A DNA stretch of 64,000 nucleotides. Source: Neobacillus mesonae (GTDB taxonomy: Bacteria; Bacillota; Bacilli; Bacillales; Cytobacillaceae). The position numbers and the translations under genes are program-made. The stretch covers positions 1,845,203-1,909,202 of the forward strand of contig NZ_KV440949.1 in NCBI RefSeq assembly GCF_001636315.1, in the 5' to 3' direction. Each line of letters begins with the position of its first letter. Position 1 is the first letter of the stretch. Below, piece after piece: positions 43,137-52,970 of this stretch. Under the pieces are notes generated by a model. It saw only the letters and a list, made by a program, of their open reading frames with translations. It was not told the origin of the DNA and ran no database searches.

Positions 43137-44849
43137 CTAGAATAGGAAATATCGTTGTCCCATGGATACCCGATCAACTGGATCGCAGGTAATTAATTCC
43201 CCATTTACTCGTACTTCATATGTTTGCGGATCCACCGTGATTTCAGGTGTTTCTGAATTTAACTTCATATCTTTTTTCGTTAATTTGCGAATGCCGCGAA
43301 CAGGCAGAATCATTTTTTGCAAGCCAAGCTTTTCATGGACTTTATCGTCAAAAGCAGCCTGCGAAATAAATGTTGCCGATGTGCTCGCTAGTGCTTTGCC
43401 AAGCTGGCCATACATTGGACGATAGATAACCGGCTGCGGTGTTGGAATCGATGCGTTTGCATCACCCATTAAGCTTTCAACCACAAAGCCGCTTTTAATG
43501 ACCATTTCCGGTTTCACACCGAAGAATGCAGGATCCCAAACGACTAAGTCGGCAATTTTGCCTACTTCAATGGATCCAACATATTCGGAAATACCATGAG
43601 TGATGGCAGGGTTAATGGTGTATTTGGCTACATAGCGCTTCGCACGATTATTATCGGCATGCTCCTTGTCGCCTTCTAATAGCCCTCTCTGTTTTTTCAT
43701 TTTGTCGGCCGTTTGCCACGTACGTAAAATTACTTCGCCAATCCGTCCCATTGCCTGGGCATCAGAGCTGACCATACTAAACACACCCATATCCTGCAGA
43801 ATATCTTCGGCAGCAATGGTTTCTTTTCGAATCCGTGAATCCGCAAATGCAAGGTCTTCTGGAATCGATGGGTTTAAGTGGTGGCACACCATTAACATAT
43901 CAAGGTGCTCATCTACTGTATTAACCGTATACGGTAACGTTGGGTTCGTAGATGATGGCAGAACATTCATATAGCCTGCCGATTTAATTAAGTCTGGAGC
44001 ATGTCCGCCGCCAGCCCCTTCTGTATGGTACATATGAATGACACGATCTTTTAAAGCGGCCATTGTATTTTCCATAAAGCCAGCTTCGTTTAGAGTATCT
44101 GCATGAAGGGCAACCTGTACGTCATATTTATCAGCTACCTTTAGTGCATTATCAAGCGCGGATGGAGTTGCACCCCAGTCTTCATGGACCTTCAGGCCGA
44201 TAACACCCGCACGTACCTGCTCTGCCAGCGGCTCTTCTGTGGCAGCCTGGCCTTTACCGGTAAAGCCAACATTGATTGGCATTCCTTCTGCTGCTTCAAG
44301 CATACGGTGAACATGCCATTCACCTGGGGTTACAGTGGTAGCCTTTGAACCTGCTGCAGGGCCTGTTCCGCCGCCAACAAGTGTGGTAAGGCCTGAAGCT
44401 AATGCTGTTCGGATTTGTTCCGGGTTAATAAAGTGAACGTGGGTATCAATACCGCCGGCAGTAACAATCATTCCTTCGCCGGCAATGACTTCTGTACCAG
44501 CGCCGATGATTATATCCACATTGTTCATGATTAATGGATTACCCGCTTTACCGATGCCGGCAATTTTTCCATCGCGGATACCGATATCTGCTTTGTAAAT
44601 GCCAGTGTAGTCTAGAATAACTGCATTCGTAATAACAACATCAGCAATTCCATCACCTCGTGTGACAAGCGGATGCTGTCCCATTCCGTCACGGATGACC
44701 TTACCGCCGCCAAATACCACTTCTTCACCATATGTGGTGTAGTCTTTCTCAACCTGAATCACTAAATCTGTGTCTGCTAAACGAATCGAATCCCCTGTAG
44801 TCGGACCGTACATTTGAGCATATTGATTTCTAGTCATTTTAAAACTCAT
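43137..44849 (-). CDS. ureC: Urease subunit alpha UreC
   Basis: A 570-residue catalytic subunit that hydrolyses urea to ammonia and carbamate at a two-nickel site. Active-site motifs are [12 protein letters not shown] (nickel histidines), GLKVHEDWG (the lysine that becomes carbamylated), [25 protein letters not shown] and [20 protein letters not shown] (catalytic histidine). The ATG ([11 protein letters not shown]) overlaps the ureB stop (ATGA); a GTG three codons earlier is less likely. It sits in ureA-ureB-ureC-ureE-ureF-ureG-ureD-ureH. Confidence 0.96.
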   Translation of the reverse strand: MSFKMTRNQYAQMYGPTTGDSIRLADTDLVIQVEKDYTTYGEEVVFGGGKVIRDGMGQHPLVTRGDGIADVVITNAVILDYTGIYKADIGIRDGKIAGIGKAGNPLIMNNVDIIIGAGTEVIAGEGMIVTAGGIDTHVHFINPEQIRTALASGLTTLVGGGTGPAAGSKATTVTPGEWHVHRMLEAAEGMPINVGFTGKGQAATEEPLAEQVRAGVIGLKVHEDWGATPSALDNALKVADKYDVQVALHADTLNEAGFMENTMAALKDRVIHMYHTEGAGGGHAPDLIKSAGYMNVLPSSTNPTLPYTVNTVDEHLDMLMVCHHLNPSIPEDLAFADSRIRKETIAAEDILQDMGVFSMVSSDAQAMGRIGEVILRTWQTADKMKKQRGLLEGDKEHADNNRAKRYVAKYTINPAITHGISEYVGSIEVGKIADLVVWDPAFFGVKPEMVIKSGFVVESLMGDANASIPTPQPVIYRPMYGQLGKALASTSATFISQAAFDDKVHEKLGLQKMILPVRGIRKLTKKDMKLNSETPEITVDPQTYEVRVNGELITCDPVDRVSMGQRYFLF

Positions 44850-45169
44850 TTGCTGCACCCCTTTTCCAAAGATCCATCCACTTTATTGTTAAAGCCATAA
44901 ACACGGCGCTCCCCAGCAAAGTCTACTAATTCAACTTCTTTTTCGTCGCCAGGCTCAAAACGAACCGCTGCGCCTGCGGGAATGTTAAGCCGTTTTCCGA
45001 ATGCTTCCTCACGATTAAATCGAAGAGCATCATTTACTTCGAAAAAATGAAAATGCGATCCTACTTGAACTGGGCGGTCTCCTGTATTGATGACAGTAAG
45101 CTTAGATGCAGTTCGATCTGCGTTACAAATAATCTCTTCTTCTTTTAAAAATAATTGTCCCGGTATCAT
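44846..45169 (-). CDS. ureB: Urease subunit beta UreB
   Basis: A 107-residue beta-rich subunit with [59 protein letters not shown] and [20 protein letters not shown]. It forms part of the urease core. The site GGGAGGAG lies before the start; the end overlaps ureC by 4 bp. Confidence 0.96.
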   Translation of the reverse strand: MIPGQLFLKEEEIICNADRTASKLTVINTGDRPVQVGSHFHFFEVNDALRFNREEAFGKRLNIPAGAAVRFEPGDEKEVELVDFAGERRVYGFNNKVDGSLEKGCSK

Positions 45170-45192
45170 TTCATTACTCCTCCCGTCATTAG

Positions 45193-45495
45193 TTATTTAA
45201 TTGGACTATGGACAGTCACAAGCTTTGTTCCATCAGGAAAAGTTGCTTCTACTTGAATATCAGGAATCATTTCTGGAACACCTTCCATGACATCTTCACG
45301 TGAAAGAATCGTTGTTCCATACTCCATTAGCTCGGCAACTGTTTTTCCATCTCGTGCCCCCTCTAACACTTCATAGGTAATGAGAGCGACAGCTTCTGGG
45401 TAATTAAGTTTTAATCCTCTGTCTTTACGCCGCTTGGCAAGATCTGCGGCAACGACAATCATGAGCTTGTCAATCTCGCGTGGTAATAGTTTCAT
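45193..45495 (-). CDS. ureA: Urease subunit gamma UreA
   Basis: A 100-residue protein typical of gamma subunits: [60 protein letters not shown] and the end [18 protein letters not shown]. It is the first gene of the urease operon, with AAGGAGG in front. Confidence 0.96.
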   Translation of the reverse strand: MKLLPREIDKLMIVVAADLAKRRKDRGLKLNYPEAVALITYEVLEGARDGKTVAELMEYGTTILSREDVMEGVPEMIPDIQVEATFPDGTKLVTVHSPIK

Positions 45496-45787
45496 AGAAA
45501 AGCCTCCTTATTTTTTATGGATATATAAAAAAGAACCCTCTCAGATAATGTAAAAAGGGTCATTTGTAAGGAGGAATCAATGATGTTAGATATTCAATCA
45601 TTAATAACTTGATGTAAGGTGTTTTATGTTAATGGTATAAATTGAATAAAAAACACGATTGATTCCCTATGGAGAATACTATATCATCGTACTATGGATA
45701 TATCAAATTTTATATATATAAAAATATATGTATGTAAAAAAATATGTAATTATCCGAGAATTGGAACCTGAAAGGAGCTTAAGGTGT
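45496..45787. other. Divergent control region of urease and urea transporter
   Basis: An AT-rich 292-bp region between ureA (minus) and the urea transporter (plus). The transporter site is AAGGTG/AAAGGAG. A short inverted AACCCT...AGGGTC is near 45535-45560. I did not find a convincing TnrA or GlnR box. Confidence 0.5.
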
Positions 45788-46729
45788 ATGGAAACAGACA
45801 AAGGCAGTATTATGGATGGAAAGTTTTCTTCTTTTCTATCAACGTCTCTTAAAGGAATCTCTCAAGTTATTTTGATTGAAAATGTCATCACTGGATTGCT
45901 AATTCTGATCGCCATCATGATTTCTTCTGTTTATTTAGGGGTTATTGCTTTACTATCGGCAATGATTGGTACATTAGTCGGGAAATTTGGAGGAGCCGAC
46001 GAAAATGCCATTCGTCAAGGTCTGCTGGGATATAACTCTGTCCTTACAGGAATGGCACTGGCATTATTTTTAAATGGCTCTTATATGTGGATAATTGCTT
46101 TAATTGGGGCTGCTGCCGCTGCCATTTTTACCGCTGCGATGATGCATTTTATGAAAAATACAGAAGTTCCTATTTTGACTTTTCCCTTTATCGTATTGAC
46201 TTGGTTTACATTGCTCGCTGCTTACAAATTAAAGGGGCTTACCTTAAGTTCTGCCATAGTGCCTCAAAGCTTATCACAATGGCAGCTAAATATCGCAGGA
46301 AAAGTCGATTTAATAGACGGCATCTTTCATGGGATTGGGCAAGTATTTTTCCTGGATAATACCATGTCTGGCATCCTTATATTTATTGCCGTATTTTGGG
46401 GCGGAAGAAAACTTGGTTTATATGCAGTTATTGGGAATGCCGCGGCCATCCTCGTTGCCTATGTATTAGGCGGGGAGCATTCGTTAATCGTCTTAGGACT
46501 CTACGGATACAACGCCATTTTAACGATTATCGCCGTATCAGGTGTGTTTAAAAATGATCATAATCGCTATGCCCTGTTATCAGGCATCGTCGCCGCCTGT
46601 CTAACAGTACCTATCACTGCAGGACTCAGCTCATTGCTCTTGCCATACGGCCTGCCTGCCCTGACCATGCCATTTGTCCTTGGTACATGGCTGTTTCTGG
46701 GGGCTAGGAAAGTGATGCCGAAGTTGTAG
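45788..46729 (+). CDS. Urea transporter (UT family)
   Basis: A 313-residue membrane protein with about ten segments and an internal duplication. The repeated UT signatures are visible: GLLGYNSVLTGMALALFL in the first half and VLGLYGYNAILTIIAVSGVF in the second, plus QVFFLDNTMSGILIFIAVFW. It should form a urea channel/carrier that feeds the divergent urease operon. The chosen ATG follows AAGGTG; the frame is open 20 codons upstream but has no better site. A terminator follows. Confidence 0.9.
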   Translation: METDKGSIMDGKFSSFLSTSLKGISQVILIENVITGLLILIAIMISSVYLGVIALLSAMIGTLVGKFGGADENAIRQGLLGYNSVLTGMALALFLNGSYMWIIALIGAAAAAIFTAAMMHFMKNTEVPILTFPFIVLTWFTLLAAYKLKGLTLSSAIVPQSLSQWQLNIAGKVDLIDGIFHGIGQVFFLDNTMSGILIFIAVFWGGRKLGLYAVIGNAAAILVAYVLGGEHSLIVLGLYGYNAILTIIAVSGVFKNDHNRYALLSGIVAACLTVPITAGLSSLLLPYGLPALTMPFVLGTWLFLGARKVMPKL

Positions 46730-46771
46730 CTGAAATATGGTGAGAGTTCTTTGTGTTTCCATAATATTAAA

Positions 46772-46808
46772 AAGCAGCCGTTAAATCGTAAGAACGGCTG
46801 CTTATTTT
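46772..46808 (+). terminator. Terminator after the urea transporter gene
   Basis: AAGCAGCCGTT (46772-46782) pairs with AACGGCTGCTT (46793-46803), followed by a short T-rich stretch (ATTTTC). Confidence 0.75.
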
Positions 46809-46912
46809 CTGAAGTTTACTTGAATAGTAGTTCTCTTCTAGCGTGCTCTATGAATGGCTCATAGGACGCGGATTCTCAATTTTTTTACTTTGATTCACCA
46901 TCACCTTACTTA

Positions 46913-47671
46913 TTATGGTGATTCCCCTGATGATACACTAGAACTGTCCTCGCGTTTCTTCCAAAAAGGAATATAAAGTATATAAAAACTCACAATCATC
47001 ACGATCTCCATCGAAAGGAGATACCATGGCCAGGGGCCGAGATAATCCAGAAGCGAGGCGGTTTTTGGTTTTTTCATAATGTAGAGGTAATTTGACCCCA
47101 GTACCTTATTTAGGAAAAAGACACATGCTGCATATAGGTTCACAATAAGGACGGTTACCCACAAACCTCTAAGAGTTGGCCTATAGTTAAAGGCCGCAAC
47201 CATAAACAAACAAGCAATCACTGCCCCGCCATGTGAAACAAAAAATTCGATATATTGAAAGTGCGGGAATGAATACCTGCCAAGATTCGGTGTCAAGATT
47301 GCTTGAATGGAACTGCCAATCCCAGCGAAATACATGAATTGAAAAAGTTTATAGCTTTTCGTCATCAGCATAACAATGGCAAGGATTACAACAAGGTCAC
47401 TGAGATGAAGCGGCAAATCTCTCTTAGCGGACCACTCTTCCTCGGTTAGCAGCCAAAGATGCTGCCATACATCAAAAATCAATAAGAGAAAAGCCAAGAA
47501 GATTCGAAAAAACCTTCGTGTTCCATCCTCCATTAGCTTCTTCCTCATGACGAACAGTAGAATTCCAAGAATAAAAATAATCGCCATCGTCATAAGATGC
47601 TCTTTCGAAAAAGCCCGAAACGGCTCTAGTTTTGAATGAAATTGAAAGTATGTTTTCATGTTATACCCCAT
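46913..47671 (-). CDS. ywaF: YwaF-type (TIGR02206) integral membrane protein
   Basis: A 252-residue protein with six to seven hydrophobic segments. It carries the family pattern FSKEHLMTMAIIFILGILLF, LLIFDVWQHLWLL, DLPLHLSDLVVILAIVMLMT, and GPWPWYLLSMEIVMIVSFYI near the end. The function is unknown. The conserved DLPLHLSD and HGG motifs suggest a binding site within the membrane. The start is either this ATG or the one four codons later. It appears monocistronic. Confidence 0.75.
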   Translation of the reverse strand: MGYNMKTYFQFHSKLEPFRAFSKEHLMTMAIIFILGILLFVMRKKLMEDGTRRFFRIFLAFLLLIFDVWQHLWLLTEEEWSAKRDLPLHLSDLVVILAIVMLMTKSYKLFQFMYFAGIGSSIQAILTPNLGRYSFPHFQYIEFFVSHGGAVIACLFMVAAFNYRPTLRGLWVTVLIVNLYAACVFFLNKVLGSNYLYIMKKPKTASLLDYLGPWPWYLLSMEIVMIVSFYILYIPFWKKREDSSSVSSGESP

Positions 47672-47791
47672 TTACGCCTCTTGTTATTATCACCCTTAGT
47701 TAGGCAAATGATGCTTAATTGATACCAATTCATGTAAAAGATCGTTTCATATTTGCGGATACATTCAAGCAAAAGCCCACTCCCCTCTGCA

Positions 47792-49270
47792 TCACCGTTT
47801 CTTTCGGGAGCGTCGTAGTTTTTCTAGGTCGACGTCGCCTACGACGACTGTGTCGACGTTGGCGTCGCATTCGCCGACGATGCCGTCACGAGCAAATTCG
47901 AAATCGGAGGGGGAAAAGATGCCAGACTGGGCGTATTGGATATCCATGTTTTCCACATGTGTTAAATTGCCTACAGTACCGGCAATGCATGTATAGACGT
48001 TGTTCTCAACGGCCCGGGCTTGGGCACAGTAACGAACCCTTAGGTAGCCCTGCCGATCCTCTGTGCAAAACGGGACAAAAATAATGTTGGCTCCCCGCTC
48101 GACAGCAAGCCTGGCAAGCTCAGGAAACTCAATATCATACGAAACTTGAATCGCAATTTTCCCGCAATCCGTATCAAACACCTGAAGTTCGTTCCCCTCC
48201 GCAATTCCCCACCACTTCCGTTCATTATGTGTGACATGAATTTTATACTGCCTTTCAATCGTGCCGTTACGACGGAACAGAAAGGCCACATTGTACACAT
48301 TCCCATTCTCCTCCACGAAATGAGAACCACCTACAATGTTAATGTTGTAGCGGACCGCAAGCTCAGTAAACAGTTCAATGTATTGGTCGGTATACGTTGC
48401 AAGCCGACGAACCGCCCGATCCGGGCGTTTTTCCTCAAGATAGGACATCAATTGTGTGGTAAAAATCTCCGGAAACACCGCAAAATCTGATTCAAAATCA
48501 GCAGCGACGTCCACATAGTACTCCACCTGTCTGGTGAAGTCTTGAAACGACTCAATTTTTTTCATCATATATTGGACAACGCATATTCTAATCGGAAATG
48601 CCGTCCGATAAATGCGCTTATTTTTAGGGCGATAATCGACGTTATTCCATTCCATCAACGTCGCCATCGAGGCAGATGCCTTATCATCCGGCAGGTACTG
48701 TGTATTGATTCGTTTGATGGTAAATCCCTGCAGGAGCTGGAAGGACAATACGGGATCATAAATGCTGTGCTGTTCCACAGCTTTTACATACTCACGGGCC
48801 GTCATTTGCTCCTTATACTTGTGATAATTCGGAATCCGCCCGCCGATAATAATGCTTTGAAGATTTAATCGGACAGCCAGGTCTTTGCGTGCCTCATACA
48901 GACGATGCCCGAGCTTCATCCGGCGATATTCCGGATCCACCATGACCTCAATCCCATATAAATTGAAGCCATCGGGGTCGTGATTGGTGATATATCCATT
49001 GTCCGTGATCGTATCCCAGGTGTGCTGGTCATTATATTCGTCAAAATTGACAATCAGGCTAGAACAGGAGCCGACAATCTTGTCCTCATATTCCACACAG
49101 AACTGCCCCTTAGGAAAAATCCGAATATGGCTAAGCAGCTGCTCCCGCTTCCACGGCTCCATATTAGGGAAGCAAACCTTACCCAAGGCTATAATCTCAT
49201 CAATATCTTCCTCACGTATATTGCGAATGATGATTTTTTTCTCGTACTTTGACATATCGGTATTTGACAT
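47792..49270 (-). CDS. yhcX: GNAT acetyltransferase - carbon-nitrogen hydrolase fusion (YhcX-like)
   Basis: A 492-residue two-domain protein. Residues about 12-190 form a GNAT acetyltransferase with the acetyl-CoA region VDPEYRRMKLGHRLYEARKD. Residues about 225-485 form a nitrilase-type hydrolase with the Glu-Lys-Cys triad positions at E268 (AVFPEIF), K343 (RQYKIHVTH) and residue 377. At 377 the sequence reads QVSYDIEFPE, serine in place of the usual cysteine nucleophile. The fusion matches B. subtilis YhcX in layout. The hydrolase half may therefore be inactive or altered; the substrate is unknown. The gene stands alone. Confidence 0.83.
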   Translation of the reverse strand: MSNTDMSKYEKKIIIRNIREEDIDEIIALGKVCFPNMEPWKREQLLSHIRIFPKGQFCVEYEDKIVGSCSSLIVNFDEYNDQHTWDTITDNGYITNHDPDGFNLYGIEVMVDPEYRRMKLGHRLYEARKDLAVRLNLQSIIIGGRIPNYHKYKEQMTAREYVKAVEQHSIYDPVLSFQLLQGFTIKRINTQYLPDDKASASMATLMEWNNVDYRPKNKRIYRTAFPIRICVVQYMMKKIESFQDFTRQVEYYVDVAADFESDFAVFPEIFTTQLMSYLEEKRPDRAVRRLATYTDQYIELFTELAVRYNINIVGGSHFVEENGNVYNVAFLFRRNGTIERQYKIHVTHNERKWWGIAEGNELQVFDTDCGKIAIQVSYDIEFPELARLAVERGANIIFVPFCTEDRQGYLRVRYCAQARAVENNVYTCIAGTVGNLTHVENMDIQYAQSGIFSPSDFEFARDGIVGECDANVDTVVVGDVDLEKLRRSRKKR

Positions 49271-49453
49271 GTACTCACGCCCCTAAACTGTTATCCCTTA
49301 TAGAATGGCTTTTTGGGGCAGCAATTATGAAACATGGGGACCTTTGTACCATTTTTCAGAAAAATCTAAATATTTATGGAAATTGTTTACATTGTGTGGC
49401 AAAATGGATTTGGCATGTATGCCTAAATATAAATGAGTGAAGGGCGGGGTTGA

Positions 49454-51943
49454 ATGGTTAAGAAAAAATCATGGTTTTGGTCTGGGGTGCTGAGTGCTGC
49501 GCTGCTGGTTTCGGGTACTGGTTTTACCACGATGGATACAAGCACTCAGGCACAAGCTGCGGCACCGAAATTGCAGCAACAGCAGCTGCTTCAACAGACC
49601 AATGCAGCAAAGGAACTTAAAGTTGGGGATGTAAATATTGTTCCCCTGCAAGTAACCGGTCCAGCCAAGGATCGGCTTAATCTGATTATTTTGGGAGATG
49701 GCTATACCGCCGAAGAAATGGACAAATTTCAAGCGGATGTTGAAAGAAATCTTAACGTCCAATGGAGTGTGGAACCATTCCGCAGCTATCGCTATTACTT
49801 CAATGTTTACATGGTCCAAACGCCATCAAAGGATTCAGGAATCAGCTGCGACCCGGATGACGGAAACGTGCGCCGCGACACAGTTTTCAAACTTCAATTT
49901 GCCAGCCAATGCCCGGCGGACAAGCTTGCCCGCGGTGTCACATACGGCACGGGCGGAACAGAAGCACGCAACAATATTCTTAACAACTATGTATCTCCTC
50001 AACTAGGCATACCTGCTAATGCACAAAATATCCAAACACTAGCTATCGCAAATACATTCACATATGGCGGCATTGGCGGCGTCCATGCAACAACCACCGG
50101 CAGCAGTCCACAAGGTCCGTTAGTATCGTTACATGAATTGGGGCACTCTCTTGGTAACTTGCAGGATGAGTATGCTTACTATGATCGCGGTGTTCCAGGC
50201 GGCCCGCATCCAGAAAGAGAGCCAAGTTCCAACCACCATACCCGCCTTACATCTAGTGAAATGATTGCAAAACAAAGCAAATGGTGGCGCTGGCTTGGGG
50301 AAGAAAGTGAATCCGGCGGTATCATTCGTGCAGCCGACCACGACGGACATGAGAGCGGTGTCTATTACGATTCCAACGTTTGGCGTCCAAGCGAGCATTC
50401 CATGATGCGCCACACCGGCTTCTATTTTGATCAGGTTGGCCGCGAGCAGATGACCCAGAGAATTACCGGAATGCGTAATGCCGGAGCAATGCCGCTGGCG
50501 TCCACTCCGGTTGGTGAGGTTGGACCAAAAGATATGGTTTGGGTGGAAACGATGCATCCTAGATTCCATATCCTTGACGTCACATGGGAAATAAACGGCA
50601 AAGAGATTAAGGACATGCATAATAGCCGCCACCTCGAGCTCACCGACTTTAACGTTCAGACTGGTGATAAAGTGAAGGTCACGGTTAAAGATCAAACCAA
50701 TTTTGTCCGCGATCCTAACTATTTAAATGGCCCAAGAATGACCCAGACAAGAGATTGGACAATTGGAAAACCACTGTCGAAAACAGAGGTGGAGGCAAAA
50801 TTCATCTATACCTCCGTCACAGATCATCCACTAGCATATGACGAGGTTGCATTCGTTGAAACGACTAACCCGAACGATCGCGTACTGAATGTAACTTGGG
50901 AGCTTAATGGAAAAATAGTAGAGAATACAAAGAACAGCAGGCTGCTTGATCTTGGAAAATTAGCTTTACCTAAAGGAACTTCCCAGTTGACAGTAACCGT
51001 ATCAGACCCGGCCAATCCTAATGGTCCATCTGAAACGATTCACTGGACAATTGACAACGGCCTGCCAACTGCACCGCGAACATTATCTGAGCCGTTAGTT
51101 AAGTTAGACGGCGAAGTTGAGCACAATGTTTATTTTAACGAGTTTGATATGCGGCTTAACCCTAAGGATGATCATAATGGATTCATTGTTGGAGAGTTCC
51201 GCTTGGACCACGATGGCTGGTACAATTACTTTGGTTTTCCTGAAAAACCTGAGGGCACTCCGTTCAAGTTCACACATTCTGGTACGGATGTTAAGGCATT
51301 AACATATGGCAACCTTGGAACTGGCGGCTTGTCAAAAGCAACATTTGAGCAATCCTATAAAGAAGGCGATCCTGGTGGTCCATTCGTGCCAGGCTTCGGT
51401 ACGCACATTGTAGAGCATCGTGCCATTGACGCTACCGGAAACATCGGAAATGCTGATCAGTTTAAAGCGACCGTCCTGCCTGGGAATACGCCGGATTGCA
51501 CAACAACTGTAACTGGCAATCAAAATGGCGGGCTAGTTGTCACAAAAGGAGTTACCTGCCTTAAGGATGCAGTGGTTCGCGGAGGAGTTACGGTGAAAGA
51601 CGGGGCATCGCTAGTTATTTTCAACAGTACGATTAATGGCGGGTTGAAGGCTGACAAGGCGAACCTTATCCAGCTATTTGGTACTACCGTAAATGGCAAA
51701 TCCGAAATCACGAGAACTGCCAGCAATGTGACATTTGCAGGAAATACTTTCAACGGCGGACTCACACTAACTGATAACAACCAAGTTTCCGCAAACAAAC
51801 AATTCGGCAGCTACGGACCAATCCTATCAGGAAACTCCATCAACGGAAAATTGCAATGCAGCGACAACAGCTTAACAGTAAATGACTTCGGGGCACCGAA
51901 CAAAATAGAAGGCTCTCTGACAGGTCAGTGTAAGGGGCTTTAA
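49454..51943 (+). CDS. Secreted M64-family metallopeptidase
   Basis: An 829-residue protein with a signal peptide (about 1-35, AQAAA). The peptidase domain opens with DRLNLIILGDGYTAEEMDKF and holds the zinc motif HELGHSLGNLQDEY (H227, E228, H231, with D238-E239), as in IgA-peptidase M64 proteins. Two beta domains (about 360-540) with matching VAFVETTNPNDRVLNVTWEL repeats follow, then a C-terminal solenoid (about 680-829) of short repeats such as GGVTVKDGASLVIFNSTING. It should act outside the cell. The C-terminus may bind the wall or a substrate. It stands alone. Confidence 0.83.
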   Translation: MVKKKSWFWSGVLSAALLVSGTGFTTMDTSTQAQAAAPKLQQQQLLQQTNAAKELKVGDVNIVPLQVTGPAKDRLNLIILGDGYTAEEMDKFQADVERNLNVQWSVEPFRSYRYYFNVYMVQTPSKDSGISCDPDDGNVRRDTVFKLQFASQCPADKLARGVTYGTGGTEARNNILNNYVSPQLGIPANAQNIQTLAIANTFTYGGIGGVHATTTGSSPQGPLVSLHELGHSLGNLQDEYAYYDRGVPGGPHPEREPSSNHHTRLTSSEMIAKQSKWWRWLGEESESGGIIRAADHDGHESGVYYDSNVWRPSEHSMMRHTGFYFDQVGREQMTQRITGMRNAGAMPLASTPVGEVGPKDMVWVETMHPRFHILDVTWEINGKEIKDMHNSRHLELTDFNVQTGDKVKVTVKDQTNFVRDPNYLNGPRMTQTRDWTIGKPLSKTEVEAKFIYTSVTDHPLAYDEVAFVETTNPNDRVLNVTWELNGKIVENTKNSRLLDLGKLALPKGTSQLTVTVSDPANPNGPSETIHWTIDNGLPTAPRTLSEPLVKLDGEVEHNVYFNEFDMRLNPKDDHNGFIVGEFRLDHDGWYNYFGFPEKPEGTPFKFTHSGTDVKALTYGNLGTGGLSKATFEQSYKEGDPGGPFVPGFGTHIVEHRAIDATGNIGNADQFKATVLPGNTPDCTTTVTGNQNGGLVVTKGVTCLKDAVVRGGVTVKDGASLVIFNSTINGGLKADKANLIQLFGTTVNGKSEITRTASNVTFAGNTFNGGLTLTDNNQVSANKQFGSYGPILSGNSINGKLQCSDNSLTVNDFGAPNKIEGSLTGQCKGL

Positions 51944-51952
51944 ATGAATTAA

Positions 51953-51998
51953 GGGGACGGTTCTTCCGCTTCATGGAATGAAGCAGGGAACCGTCCCC
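51953..51998. repeat. Dispersed palindrome between convergent genes
   Basis: GGGGACGGTTCTTCCGCTTCA and TGAAGCAGGGAACCGTCCCC flank a 4-nt loop: one of the best-preserved copies. It lies 10 bp after the M64 gene and 9 bp before the convergent FAH gene's stop codon, so it may serve both. Confidence 0.9.
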
Positions 51999-52006
51999 TT
52001 GCATCA

Positions 52007-52810
52007 CTATTTTACATAGTTACAAAGCTTACCAATCTGCTCTACTTCGACAACTACAGTATCGCCAGACTTCATCGGGCAGCTACCTGAAGGCGATCCA
52101 GTTGCCAAAACATCGCCTGGTTCGAGTGTCATTACCTGTGATATCCAGCTAATGAGGAATGGGATTGACAGTGACATCTGACTTGTATTACCGTCTTGAA
52201 CCACTTTACCATTTAATTTTGTAACGATTCGTAAATTTGTTGGATCTAAACCGGTCACGATACACGGACCCAACGGACCAAAAGTGTCAAAACCTTTGCC
52301 CCGTGTGAACTGAGGATCTTTTTTTGTCAGGTCTCTTGCCGTTACATCATTAAAGATCGTACAGCCAAAAACATAATCCATTGCCTCTTCTTCTTTTACA
52401 TTTTTGGCTCGTTTCCCAATAATGATTGCCACTTCCCCCTCCAGCTCCACCTGCTTCGTTAAATCGCTGGATGGCAAGATAATGTCACCTTGATCTGGAA
52501 TCATGGAAGACGTCGGTTTTAAAAACAAAAATGGCTCTTTGAGATTGGCCGTCCCTCCAGTTTCCTTTGCGTGTTCAGCATATGTCCAGCCAAAATTAAC
52601 GATTTTAGAAGGGACTACCGGCTCTAAAATCTTCACATCGCTATAATTAACCTTTACCCCATCAAATTTCAAATCATTATTTACGATATCAGTAAAACCA
52701 CTGGATAATTGTAAGATCTCGCCATTTTCAACCATTCCATAAGAAGCTTCACCGTTAGGTTTCTGATAGCGAACTATCGTTTGTGTTTTTTGAAGCACTT
52801 GCATGACCAT
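52007..52810 (-). CDS. Fumarylacetoacetate hydrolase family protein
   Basis: A 267-residue enzyme of the FAH fold. Motifs are KIVNFGWTYAEHAKETGG (NYxxHxxE type, here E in HAKE), VELEGEVAIIIGKRAKN with metal ligands E and E, GCTIFNDVTARDL with the aspartate, RGKGFDTFGPLGPCIV, and EPGDVLATGSPSG. The family cuts or isomerises 2-oxo acids, for example in aromatic catabolism. It lies 160 bp downstream of an MHS-type carrier on the same strand, with a terminator between. Substrate unknown. Confidence 0.85.
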   Translation of the reverse strand: MVMQVLQKTQTIVRYQKPNGEASYGMVENGEILQLSSGFTDIVNNDLKFDGVKVNYSDVKILEPVVPSKIVNFGWTYAEHAKETGGTANLKEPFLFLKPTSSMIPDQGDIILPSSDLTKQVELEGEVAIIIGKRAKNVKEEEAMDYVFGCTIFNDVTARDLTKKDPQFTRGKGFDTFGPLGPCIVTGLDPTNLRIVTKLNGKVVQDGNTSQMSLSIPFLISWISQVMTLEPGDVLATGSPSGSCPMKSGDTVVVEVEQIGKLCNYVK

Positions 52811-52927
52811 ATGAACTCCTTCTATTACGTGATGAATCTTACCTGCTTGCTGATTATAACATATTGTTCTTTTTTCTTATTAAACTAAATTTATCCATCA
52901 AAAAATTTAATATTATCCATAAATAAG

Positions 52928-52970
52928 AATGCCCTACAAGTTTATAGAAAATCTTGCAGGGCATTTTGTT
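52928..52970 (-). terminator. Terminator after the MHS transporter gene
   Basis: AATGCCCTACAAG (52928-52940) pairs with CTTGCAGGGCATT (52953-52965) with one mismatch; it lies directly after the transporter stop codon on the minus strand. Confidence 0.75.

Noticed and set aside
45496..45787. TnrA/GlnR box before urease
   Set aside because: Candidate TGT...ACA pairs do not keep the required spacing or second half site.
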